From contig CM045735.1 of assembly GCA_024760905.1 (NCBI GenBank), positions 28,189,749-28,253,748 of the forward strand: DNA of 64,000 nucleotides. The letters run 5' to 3'. The stretch is from Plotosus lineatus. Lineage: Eukaryota; Chordata; Actinopteri; Siluriformes; Plotosidae. Under the pieces are notes generated by a model, which had not been told where the DNA came from, did no database searches, and saw only the letters and a list, made by a program, of their open reading frames with translations. Of the stretch, positions 44,230 through 55,100 are shown in pieces (within the stretch, counting starts at the first letter, position 1; each line of letters begins with the position of its first letter). Position numbers and translations under genes: made by a program.

Positions 44230-44960
44230 TTGTATAACCACTGTTTCGGAGAACTGCTGCACGTGTTCCATGGTCTCAACCAACCTGTGGCACCTGTGAG
44301 CAAGTTTTCCTGCCCAGGATGATTCGACTCCATTCTACAGTTCTCTGTTTCTTGGTTTTGCCTCAGAAACTGCAGTTTTGATGTCACTCCACACGTTTTC
44401 TATTAGATTAAGGTCCGGGGATGGGCCACTGCTCCGTTACGTCAATCATGTTGGTCTGGAACCAAGATGTTGCCTGTTTACCAGTGTGTTTGTGGTCATG
44501 GTCTTGTTGGGACACCCATTTCAAGGGCATTTTTCCTTCAGCATAAGGCAACACAACCTCTTCAAGTACAGTATTCTGATATATTCAAACTGCTCCATGA
44601 TCTATGGGATGTGATAAATAGACCCGACACTGTAGTGTGAGAAACATCCCATATCATGATGCTGCCGCCACCAGGCTTCACTGATTCCACAGTGTACTGT
44701 GGCTTGAAGTCAGACAAACTGTCTAAAGCCACTAGATCCAAAAAGAGCAATCTTATTTTCATCAGTCCACAAAATGTTGCGCCGTTTCCCTTTAGACCAG
44801 TCAATGTACTTTTTGGCGAATTGTAACCTCTTCAGCACATCTTTTCTGTTTCCCCCTCTCTAATCAACTTTTTAATCAAGGTACGCTGCTCTTCTGAACA
44901 ATGTCTGGGATGACCCATTTTCCACAGAATTTCAGAGAGAAATGCTCTATAACCCTCATC
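44230..44960 (-). pseudogene. Tc1-type transposase pseudogene
   Basis: On the - strand the best piece (44804-44562) contains GLKGNGATFCGLMKIRLLFL and VKPGGGSIMIWDVSHT, the GGGSIM-W signature of Tc1 transposases. Before it comes the WVIPDIVQKSS-type N-terminal zone at about 44900-44925. Many shifts and stops are present. Confidence 0.75.
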
Positions 44961-45189
44961 TACAGCATTTGCTGCCTTTCTTTTTCAAATAAGGACAATA
45001 TTTGGCACCTGCTTTTCAAAGAATTAATGACTTCACTAATTGAACTCAACACTATTATTTTTAACATGCTCCTTTCAATGAGTGATTCAGTTACACAGAA
45101 TCAGCAGCATCAAAAGCTGTATTTTGCTATCAAACTTACAAAACTTGATCCCTTTAATATCAATTCATGCAGCAACACAAAACTGGTTT

Positions 45190-45497
45190 CTTTTGTTCAT
45201 TCATTTTCTGAACCACTTAATCCTAATTGGGGTTGTGGGGAGGCTGGCACCCATCTCAGCTGACTCTGGGTGAGGTACAGCCTGGACAACTTGCCAGGCC
45301 ATTGCAGGGATAACACTCACACAACCATTCACACACTCTCTCACCCCTAGGGATAATTTGGAACAGCCAATTAACCTACTATGCATGTTTTTCGACTGTG
45401 GGAGGAAACCCCCCCACAAGCACGAGGAGAACATGCAAACTCCACACAGAACGCCTTGCTGTGAGGCAGACGTGCTAACCACTACACCACCGTGCCG
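45190..45497 (-). repeat. SINE family C, nearly full length
   Basis: The L2-like tail (CACTTAATCCTAATTGGGGT in + text) is at the left. The body (CTATGCATGTTTTTCGACTG, GAGAACATGCAAACTCCACA) and head (GTGCTAACCACTACACCACC) follow. It abuts the Tigger at 45506 with only 8 bp between. Confidence 0.8.
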
Positions 45498-45505
45498 TCA
45501 GCATA

Positions 45506-46593
45506 CAGTAGGCCCTCATTATTCGCGGGGGTTCAGTTCCGGCCCCTCCCGTGAATGAATATAATCCGTGAGTTCTGTACCCGGAAGTAAAACCCATGTA
45601 TCATATTACATGCGCGAATGATCAACCGGAAGTAAAATATGCTTCTTAAACACATTCTATAGACAGTCTTACTCATTAATACAGTATTAATGTAGTAAAA
45701 AGTAGTAATGATTAAGAAAACCTCTGTATATCCTACTATGATATTTATTGGCAATAAAATAAACATTATACAACATATATATCTATAATGTATGTGTATC
45801 GATATATATTTTATATCTAAAAGATTTTATATATAAAATATTATTTTCCTTTAAACATACAGCACTGTAGTTTTCAAAAATGGCCACTAGAGAGCGACAT
45901 TGCATTATATTTACTTTGCATTGCATTATATTTACATGAAGTGGATACCAATGAAATGACATGACGTGGATACTTCGTGCTTGAATTAACATGCTACAGA
46001 ACATAAAATCTCACACACAAACATTCCAAACATTAACTTAGGTACAGTACTGTACTGGAATAATAACTGAAAATGGAACCTGCTGTACTGGAATAATAAC
46101 TGAGAAAGGTTCCATTCTGATGACGACCTTGTTTCATACAACATTCACCTTCTTAGCACTTCCACAAAAACTCGATGCTACACTAGCTCTGATTGCCTTT
46201 TAATTTTTCTTTATGTAGTGGACTGTACTTTCATTCACTTTATAATGGCATCCTACTGCAGCAAGACGTTTTCCTTCCTGAATCATATCAAGCAGTTCTA
46301 CTTTTTCATGCAGCGTCTTTTTTCTGGTGCTTCGGCGCTTTATCAGAAGCCTGAGAAGGTGCGCAGCGTTTGGGTGGCATGACGGAGCTTAACTGTAATT
46401 AAAAACACACACACTAAAAAAGCACATGCTCAAAGTGTGCACGAATGAGGAAAAAGGGGCGTTATGTAATCTCAACCAATCAGCAGGAGGGAGAACTGCC
46501 ATTGGCTGCATTTGAATCACGCGACAGTTACTCGGCAATCTGCGAATATGCGGGGACGTGAGTGCAAAACCCCGAATAGTCAAGGGCCTACTG
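45506..46593 (-). mobile_element. Tigger-type element, internally deleted, TA duplication
   Basis: Ends: CAGTAGGCCCTCATTATTCG, and the complement of CAGTAGGCCCTTGACTATTC. TA flanks both sides (45504-45505 and 46594-46595). It retains a transposase N-terminus near its right end and has lost the catalytic domain. Confidence 0.85.
46200..46380 (-). pseudogene. Tigger transposase N-terminal fragment
   Basis: ATG at 46380 gives MPPKRCAPSQASDKAPKHQK. After a one-base shift in an A-run come LHEKVELLDMIQEGKRLAAV and GCHYKVNESTVHYIKKN, a CENP-B/Tigger helix-turn-helix. No DDE domain follows. Confidence 0.8.
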
Positions 46594-46839
46594 TATTTAA
46601 AATATTTGTAATGTTTAAATGCTGCCCTTGGTTTGTGAGTAGAACTTTTGGAGTATGTTATATTTAATTCGGTTGTATTGTTCTTAAATAAAGTTTTCCA
46701 AATTTTAACTACATTTGCCAATCTCAAGGCCCATCAACTCATTTTATGTGGCCCAGAAAAGCTTTCAAAGAATATTATTATCGCACATTCATTGCATTGA
46801 CCGTAATATATCGTTCTTCCACTAGGTGGTGGTAACTGT

Positions 46840-47186
46840 CATCATCATCATCATTTTCTGTACCCGCTTAATCCTAATTTGGGTCGCGGGGAGGCTGGTG
46901 CCCATCCCAGCCAACTTTGGGCGAGGGCAGAGTACACCCTGGACAGCTCGCCAGGCCATCGCAGGGCGGAAACACGCTGACGGCTTTGCAGCCTACTCTT
47001 GTCGAAAGTCAGTAATGGTTCTTTTACATGCCTCACACCATAGACCGTGAGAGCCATGGCTGGCCTTTGATAACCCAGTTAGCTCCACTGGGGGGGACAG
47101 TGACAACCTGGTGGAGAGTGGGACTCGAACCCCCAACCTTTGGATCAGTGATCCAGTGACCTATACCACTAGACCACCACTGCCCC
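46840..47186 (-). repeat. Full-length SINE family A, perfect 13-bp TSD
   Basis: TGGTGGTAACTGT is repeated exactly at 46827-46839 and 47187-47199. On the - strand: head GGGGCAGTGGTGGTCTAGTG, body, and L2-like tail ending GGGTACAGAAAATGATGATG. It is little mutated and closely similar to the 8.9-kb and 18.4-kb copies. Confidence 0.95.
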
Positions 47187-47299
47187 TGGTGGTAACTGTT
47201 TCAAGTAAAAGGCTAGTCATTCCCCACTTTAAAAAAATAAAATAAAAAAAGTTTGTTGCTGTTACGCGTCTACATTAAAGAAAATGGTACAAATACCTA

Positions 47300-47665
47300 A
47301 GGAGGGGTTCTCAGTCCTGTTCCTGGCAATCAACCTTTCAAAAAATGTTTGCTCCACCCTGATTTATACCCATCTGACCATCCAATTATGTAATCAAGAC
47401 TTGGAAATAACTTAAAGCAATGATTGGATTTGTCACTTTGGCCCGATGAGAGTTGGAGTTAAAGTTCTGCAGCATCTGATGGTTGACTTGCTAAAGGGTT
47501 GTGTCAGGAAGGGCATCCAACATAAAATCTATGCCAAATCAAACATGCAAATCAGATGATTCGCTGTGGTGACCCCTGAAAAAGGGAAAGAGCCAAAAGG
47601 AAAAGAAGATGGCCTACAAATTCACTGATGTGGTTCTCGGTGAAAATGAGTTGGACACCCCTGGA
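47300..47665. mobile_element. Possible hAT-like MITE carrying a SINE tail
   Basis: GGGGTTCTCAGTCCTGTTCC at the left and GAGTTGGACACCCCTGG at the right look like ends of short hAT-type derivatives, but they are not clear complements of each other. A family B SINE tail lies between (47488-47610). Confidence 0.3.
47488..47610 (+). repeat. SINE family B tail, 5'-truncated
   Basis: It starts at TTGCTAAAGGGTTGTGTCAG, almost exactly at the body/tail junction, and runs to GTGACCCCTGAAAAAGGGAA and GCCAAAAGGAAAAGAAGATG. Confidence 0.75.
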
Positions 47666-48606
47666 GTTTGTAAAAACAAACAAAGACATAATATCATATT
47701 GTGATATTACTTGACTCGTAGTACTTACAGAATCGCAGTATGAATCAAATCTGCACCTGGATATTGTGATAATATCGTATCATGTGGAATTCCCATCCTT
47801 AATGAAAACACGCTGGAAGCAAGTGATAATAGGACAGCGTTGTATTTCAGTGTCTCTGCAGGGCTTTTGATTGTCATCTTGGGGGTGCAGTTCTTCATAA
47901 TATTCTACATCATGGTAAGTGAAAGCAAAATGATGCTAATTTCACAGGTGAGTCTTTTTTATACAATAGATTTATTTGTAAAATGCATCTGTGCTTTTTC
48001 CAAACAGCATTAAGTTCAAAGTGTTCCATAAACACAACAAAAAAGACAGAAGACACTGCTCAGCTGCGTGTATTTAAATGGAATGAAAGTGAAGTGTCGG
48101 TGGTACCAGTGTTGGTGTGCATGTTCATACAGTGTTCAATGGAGCATGTTTTAATGGATCTGTACAGGATTAAATGTTTAACATCTGCACTGAAAAGATG
48201 AAAATAAACACAGCAAACAATATTTGGGTAGTAAAGAGACAAGGTTTTCAATCGGACCCAGAATCAGGCAGCAGAACTCTGCACTGGGGTTTCTAATGGT
48301 AATACACGAGATGGACACGACATTCTACTGAAATATTCTCTTACATGTCCAGATGTGTTCATTTGGAACAGTTCAGCAGTGTGCACTCTTTCACGCTGGC
48401 TGCAAATAGAACTTTTATTAAGGCATCCAAAAACAATTCACGATATATACAGCCTACGTGCACTCTGGGTAAATCTGTTTACAAAAAAAACAAACGGTTC
48501 TAATCTGGAGAGATTCGCACAGCACATATACAAATTACACTCATCCTCCTATCAGGACTGTTTATAAATAACACAACATTTCATGTTAGCTTTGTGTGAC
48601 AGATTT

Positions 48607-48608
<2 letters not shown>
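47666..48608. other. Intergenic, no recognised element
   Basis: AT-rich; several short open frames without motifs. No repeat recognised. Confidence 0.4.

Positions 48609-48648
<40 letters not shown>
48609..48648. repeat. (GT)n microsatellite
   Basis: About 19 GT units in front of dispersed-repeat copy 2. Confidence 0.95.
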
Positions 48649-48649
48649 A

Positions 48650-48860
48650 CACTAATGAGAGTTTTATGGTTTATTTTTTGAATTTTTAAAGCAAAAGAAA
48701 CAAATTAATTAAAGCAATATTTGCTCTCGGTTTTTAATCCCACAGAAAGTGGGCCAATCAGATTGTACCGTTCCCTTGTAGTATATACTGATACAGTATA
48801 GCATAGTGAAACATCCCAAAATATTATTCTACCTTTTAGAATTTTTACCTCCACCAAGAG

Positions 48861-48902
<42 letters not shown>

Positions 48903-48960
48903 TTCATTCAGAATCAGGAGTAGGAAGCCAGACATGAAGTGTTCTGTCCCTGTGGAGGAC
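48650..48960 (+). repeat. Unclassified dispersed repeat, copy 2
   Basis: It matches 11370-11660 in the same orientation. A (GT)n run of about 19 units (48864-48901) follows the CCACCAAGAGTCGTG block; the first copy has only a short GT run there. The ends are undefined. Confidence 0.6.
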
Positions 48961-49429
48961 TGGAATGGTCTTTCTGTCACTGAAGCCTCTCTTGGTGTGC
49001 AGTGTTCAGTAAGCTCAGTGTTTTTTGTAAGTTGTTTTTTTGTGTACATGCATAAATCCCTTTATTACATACTACATGGGAATGGTGCGAACTGATTGGT
49101 GTGCATTTTTGAATTACAAATTATTCCGAGTGGATAATGCTTGAACAAAAGCGACGGACACTCACTGTTACGAAGCTTGCAGAAAACAATGTCATCATTA
49201 TCGCACTTTAAAATGAAATGACCCCGCCCCCCCCACACACACAAAAAACTCATTTTGTTTTTTGTGTTTCCTGTAATATATACAGAATTAAACTCCCTTT
49301 ACAGAGCACATTTACTTTCATGCAGGTACTTATATTTTTGTACGAGTAAATGGAACAGATGCCATTAGCTCAAGCCTAACTTAGTGCCATTATTATTTCA
49401 CCTAACTTAGTGCCATTATTACAATGTTT

Positions 49430-49690
49430 ATTCAATCATTTTCTGAATCGCTTAATCGTAATTATGGTCGTGGGGAGGCTGGCGCCCAGCTCAGCCGACT
49501 GTGGGTGAGGACAGAGTACACCCTGGACAGGTCACCAGACATTGTGCATGTTTTTGGATGATGGGAGGAAACCAATGCAAGCACGGGGAGAACATGTTAC
49601 CGCCACACAGAAATGCCTGAGCTCGGAATTCAACCCCGGGAGGCCTTCTTGCTGTAAGGCGGATGTGCTAAACACCGTCCCGCCCATAAC
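49430..49690 (-). repeat. SINE family C
   Basis: L2-like tail (GAATCGCTTAATCGTAATTA in + text), TTGTGCATGTTTTTGGATGA, ACGGGGAGAACATG, then a decayed head (AAGGCGGATGTGCTAAACAC). Confidence 0.75.
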
Positions 49691-49898
49691 ACGTGTTACT
49701 ATTAACTATAAACATGTCGTTTTATTTTGCTGTTCACTGTTTCTAGGTATATATTTTATTACAGCTGTTTAAGAGGTTTAAAGTGACACCCGCTTGGATG
49801 TGCACTCAAGTTCATGTTTGCCCGTCATGATAAAAAAACAAACAAACAAACAAAAAAAACCCCAAAAGCATAATAATAAAACATAAAGATCTTGTTTA

Positions 49899-50224
49899 GG
49901 AGGCAGCACAGTGGTGTAGTGGTTAGCACAACTGTCTCACAACAAGAAGGTCCTAGGTTCGATTCCCAGTGTGGGTGTTTCTGTGTGGAGTTTTCATGTT
50001 CTCCCAGTGGTCGTGTGGATTTCCTCCGACATCCAAAAACATACACAGTGGGTTAACTGGCTGTTCCAAATCACTACTAGCTGTGAGTATGAACGGTTGT
50101 AGGAGTGCCAGACCTGCGATGGCCTTGTGAGCTGTGTACCCTGCCCTTGCCTGGAGTCAGCTGAGATGGGTGCCAGCCTCTATGCAACCCTAATTAGGAT
50201 GACGTGGCTTGGAAAATAAAGGAA
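49899..50224 (+). repeat. Full-length SINE family C, 10-bp TSD
   Basis: ATCTTGTTTA flanks it at 49889-49898 and 50225-50234. Head GGAGGCAGCACAGTGGTGTA, B box AGGTTCGATTCC, body with CCAAAAACATACACAGTGGG, and L2-like tail CCCTAATTAGGATGACGTGG. Confidence 0.88.
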
Positions 50225-50744
50225 ATCTTGTTTAAGTGTGTTTTTTGTTTGTTTGTTTATGTCTCCAGGTTTTAGACACTTAAACAATTAAAGCACCTCA
50301 GGAACGATGGATGACACTGAATTGAATAAATCCCAAATTCTGTCCAGGGGACTATTCAGGTGCATCCCCCATCTTGGGCATAAATCCATCCAGAGATCTG
50401 GTACAACCTTGTTTTTTTTAAAGCACTCTATAGAGTTTATGTAAACTACAATAGTCCTGGTTAATGTATCAGGAAAATTTAGGTAAAGCAGCAAATGAGA
50501 CATGGGCAAAAAAAAAGTCTGTAAACTTGTACGTACGTCTGGAAAAATCAATCCTAACCTGTTATACCGGGATACGGCTTTGAAAGTGAGCCTGAAAATA
50601 TTACACGAACACAACCGAGAACTGGATGTCTGTTGCATGTATACAGCGAGGCGTCTGCTGAACACGTGTACAAAGATCAGTCACCTCATTAAACACGCAA
50701 CTGACTGATGCACAGCCAATTACACTACACAAGAAAAGCATATT

Positions 50745-51015
50745 CATTCATTTTATAATGATCTCTTAATCCTAATCAGGTTAACCTGGCCATTACAGGC
50801 CCAACACACATACAACGATTCATACTCACACCCACAACTAGGGATGGTCTGGAACAGCCAATCAGCCTACTGTGCACGTCTTAGACTGCTGGGGAAGCCG
50901 GAGTACCCAGAGGAAACCCAAACAAACACGGGGGGAACATGTACACACAGAACTTCACATAGAAATGCCGGAACACAGGCCTACTTGCTGTGACGCGGAT
51001 GTGCTTTTCGCTCTG
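50745..51015 (-). repeat. SINE family C, internally shortened
   Basis: Tail CTCTTAATCCTAATCAGG, then CTAGGGATGGTCTGGAACAG, TACTGTGCACGTCTTAGACT and a head remnant (CTTGCTGTGACGCGGATGTG). Part of the L2-like tail is deleted. Confidence 0.65.
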
Positions 51016-51054
51016 AAAGCAACGTTAAAGAATAATAACAATGTTAACCAGTCG

Positions 51055-51235
51055 TGTCAGGTTCTTTTCTTCACTGCTTTATCCTTTGTTGTGGTGGCAG
51101 GGAGGCTAGAGCCTATCTCAGCCAACAATGGGCAAAGGTGTGGTACCTCCTAAAAAAGCTCGCCAGACCACACACATAACCGTTCACATTCACTAACACT
51201 AAGCAGTGCCAGCGGATCTACAGACGCTGCTTAAA
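51055..51235 (-). repeat. SINE family C, tail half
   Basis: GGGAGGCTAGAGCCTATCTC, CAGCCAACAATGGGCAAAGG, then the CACACATAACCGTTCACATT segment. The head is absent. Confidence 0.55.
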
Positions 51236-51411
51236 GTGAACCGTACATTACCTTTGTCCTTCATTTTGTTTTGAATTCCTTCAATTAAGGCACATTTCCA
51301 CATGCAAGGGTTGAAACAGGAATAAAACTCTCTCTCTCTCTCTCTCTTTCTCTCTCACTAACTTTCATGGTCATGTTTTTCTTCACAGCAGCTTTCATGG
51401 CTAATGGACAG

Positions 51412-51735
51412 TCAGAGTGAGGTCACAGTGGTTGGTCTTGGTGAGCCGGAATCACTAGAACAGCCTGTCTGTGGACTGAGCGGATGGTTCATGTTCTCAG
51501 TCAGTCTGCACAGTTGCTCTTCTCCCTGCCGGATGAGTTCGTCCAGGTGGCGCTGGCGGATGAGCAGGGCCGGTTTGGCACGGATGTAGCGCCGATATTC
51601 ATGCAGTTGAACAGTGTTCAGATATCCACCCAGAAATTGGAGCACAATGCGTTCCCGTCGGTCCAAGTTCTCCTTCAGCTCACGCGCATCTTCCTGCTGA
51701 CTACGCAGCTGCCGTTGTTTCTGCTGCAAAGATGT
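51412..51735 (-). CDS. shroom3: shroom3 last coding exon
   Basis: The acceptor on the - strand is GTGCGTTTGTGCAG. It encodes [20 protein letters not shown], the [16 protein letters not shown] helix and [20 protein letters not shown], then a Ser/Thr-rich tail ending PTTVTSL and TGA. This is the C-terminal half of ASD2. Confidence 0.93.
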   Translation of the reverse strand, partial: TSLQQKQRQLRSQQEDARELKENLDRRERIVLQFLGGYLNTVQLHEYRRYIRAKPALLIRQRHLDELIRQGEEQLCRLTENMNHPLSPQTGCSSDSGSPRPTTVTSL

Positions 51736-52119
51736 CTGCACAAACGCACATACATACACAAGGTTAAATTTCAGTGAAGCAGGTTTTTATCTAATATACA
51801 GCACTGCAAACACTGGTGGTGCAACCAGCAGATCAAGGACTGGGATTAGTAGCATATAACTATACACCCATATTTATAACATCTATAAAAGCTACGAGCT
51901 TCACACTCCGCCCAGATAACCACCAATCAAAAATTATGAGCTAAAGTATTACACAATACTCTCTACCGCCATTAAGCTCACAATAAGAAGGACCTGGGTT
52001 CAAGTTTCAGTCGTATCAAGGGGTGTTTTTGTGTGGCGTTTGCATGTCCTCTGAGAGCTTGCATAGGTTTATTCCCAGTCCAAAGACATACATTAGACTA
52101 ACTGGCTGGTCCAAATTCC

Positions 52120-52179
<60 letters not shown>

Positions 52180-55100
52180 GCCCTTCAATGGACCCACCAG
52201 AATTGGCAAAGATAGGCTCCAGCCTCCTCGTGACCCTAGTGGTTCAGAAGTGGTTTGAGAATTAAATAAATGTATGAACTGATTTTTGTTTGTTTGTTTG
52301 TTCTTTTAAAAATTTAGTTTTGGATAGGTTGTTTAAAAAAAAAAAGGCTACAAACTGGCATACACGATATAGGCAGCTATAGTCAAACTGCTTACTCATA
52401 CCTGGGTGGCAGGGAAGCTGTGCCTATCTCAGCCAAGACTGGACTAAAGTGGACTACACCCTGAACAGATCACCAGACCATCAAAACACACAACCATTCA
52501 GACTCACACCTGGGGTAAATTGGAACAGTCATTTAGCCTAATGTATACGTCGCTGGATTATGAGAGGAACTCAGAGGACCTGGAGAAAACCCATGTAAGC
52601 ACAGAGAGAACATGCAGAGTAAACACAGAAACACCATCACCGAGCCCAGGACTTTTTTGCAGAGATATCATTTTCTCCCATCTTGTTAGAATTGTGGGCT
52701 TAGCGTGCAGAGCGGGCCATGTTACATGCCCCCGGGGCAGGTGAGGATTGAGGGAATTGCTAAGGAACCCAACAGCAGCAGCTTGGCAATGCTGCGAATT
52801 GAACGCACAACCTTCCGATCCAACAACTTCAACTAACCAGCCAGTAGTGTCACTGGAATCGATCGTATTTTCTTCCCAGAACCAACTGTGCTTTCCATCA
52901 CAGGAAAACATCACGACCACCACATTTACCTTTACATTTATAAGTATAGCACTTGGCAGATGATCAATTTACAGGAGTCTTGTAATTTCTGTCAAAAATA
53001 CATCTCATTTATATACAAAGATAAGTCAGTATACCTAAAAAAAACTTTTTTGATTAACATTGAATTAAGCCTTCACTGAAAAATTATGTTTTTAATTTTT
53101 ATTTCAAGACAGTCTGTATCTTAGCTGCTCAAATAAAGATGGCAGGTTGATTCCACCATGTAGGTGTCAGTACAGAGAAAAGTCTTAATGTTGTACTGCG
53201 AAGAATCCAACAAATGAGTAACAGCACTAGTGCGATGATTGCCATCAGGCAGGTATAAGTGATTTTATGGAGGGATTTCTACGGCAGTAAATTTGAGGAG
53301 AGCAGCTACAAGAAGCCAGAGCAAAGACCAAAGCAAATTGACAGTATAAGAAAACTTTGGAAAGCTGTATCTAGAATTTATTACAGGGGTTAGATGGGAC
53401 CTAGTGTCCAGATCTGTTACAGGCGATCCAATCAATGTTGACAAGTGACTGAACAAGCACCTGAGCTTTGTGGACAGAACTGGCCAGATTTTTCTGATAT
53501 CATAAAGGAAAAATGGGCATGATCAAGTCATGTCTCAGTTGACTAAACAGCTCGCTAGTCTATCACAGGGCCGATACATATGCAATCATTCACACCTAGG
53601 ATCAGTTAATTAGCCTAATGTGCATGTCACTGGTCTATTCGAAGTTTACACAAAAACACCCTGAGTGAGCTCAGAACGCAAACCTTCAACCGTCTTGCTT
53701 CAATCTTTTTTATCTTCTTGTAGTATATACTAATGAACATTATCAACTTCACAGGCATGGGATAAATGCTTCAAGTAAAACTGTTTGTCATGTCCAATAA
53801 TTCTGAAATCTCAGAAATGAAACAAAATTTCACAAAAACTACAACATATGGCCTTCACATTATTTTCGAGGTAAAAAAAGCACCCTTTTTTCAAACATTG
53901 GATGGTTCCTAAAATAATGCTGAATTAGGGCACATGTGACCATTGTTTCACGCTTTAAAAATGTAAAAACGATCCATACAAATCTAATTTTAGTTTGCTT
54001 CTCTTTTCTGTGTGGTATATACTGGAACAATTATTTGTCTCAGGCTCAGTGGACAGTCCTAGTAATGTTTAGTAATATCCAGCTCACTTTCGGCAGATAA
54101 TTGTTATTTATATCAATACTGACAACTGAGACTCATTTTTGTGGTGACATTATCAACAAAGAAAATAAATAAACCAGTGCAGTGAATGCGAAAACAAAAC
54201 TGTGTATCATATTACACTATTTAACAAAATGCTACTGTGTAAAGTGCACTGATGCTAATGACCTGGAGTCTCAAAAAAATGATTTATACTTGACCTGAGA
54301 GGCTGTAGCATGGAAGCTGATCAGCAGAGCTCTTTTTATATAGCTGACTGACCTTCTATTGACGTATATGAGCACATCAGTATTTGGAATGTTATTTGCA
54401 GGCTAATAATGACTCAGAAGTTCATGTGTAAATGAATCTGGATGGGTCTTTGTAACCTGACATTTACTGTAGCATGATGAGCAGTATAGAATTTAAAAGA
54501 CAATAATTACTGTTTAGAGGAACTCTTTCAGGGAGCATGGATTACAAACAGCCCTACGCTCAGTGACATTTCAGTGACGAACAAAAACAAAACCTTTTCC
54601 TGGCATTGTGTTACACAATACACAATATGCACTGCATAATTGGCTTTAGCTAGTCCCAAATATTTCCAGACTAACAATGTAAATGTTTTCTTCATGCATT
54701 TTCTCTTTTATTTTCCCCCATCACACCAACTAGTTGCCATCTCCCAACTACGCCAGTCACTGTGTAATGGTGAAACATCCCAGAGGAATTCTGACCTGAT
54801 ATAAACAACTGTATCTATGACTTGGTTCCTTGAAGTGTAGTTAAAAACCAACATACAACAACAAAAAAAACTAAACAAAAGGTATGCTCTGCCACATTAA
54901 TTTAGCATTAGCAGTATTTCAGATTTAACTGTATTCTCGTTCTCATAAAATACTATTGTTTATATTAATTCATTTTTCAACCAATAATGTACATCAAATG
55001 TAAATCTAGTGCCACCTGGCGACCACTACACTGCACACATGTCACTTATATCATGGATATCACTTAAATGGCTCACCATTACATTTTTAATGAGCTTTGA

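Larger units (their letters stand above)
43577..45190 (-). mobile_element. Tc1/mariner transposon, degenerate
   Basis: The left terminus CAGTTGTGTTCAAAATAATA directly follows TA. This is a terminus I recognise from Tc1-like elements common in fish. The transposase lies on the - strand. The right inverted repeat is not found before the SINE at 45190, so the element is probably cut there. A SINE is inserted at 43814. Confidence 0.8.
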
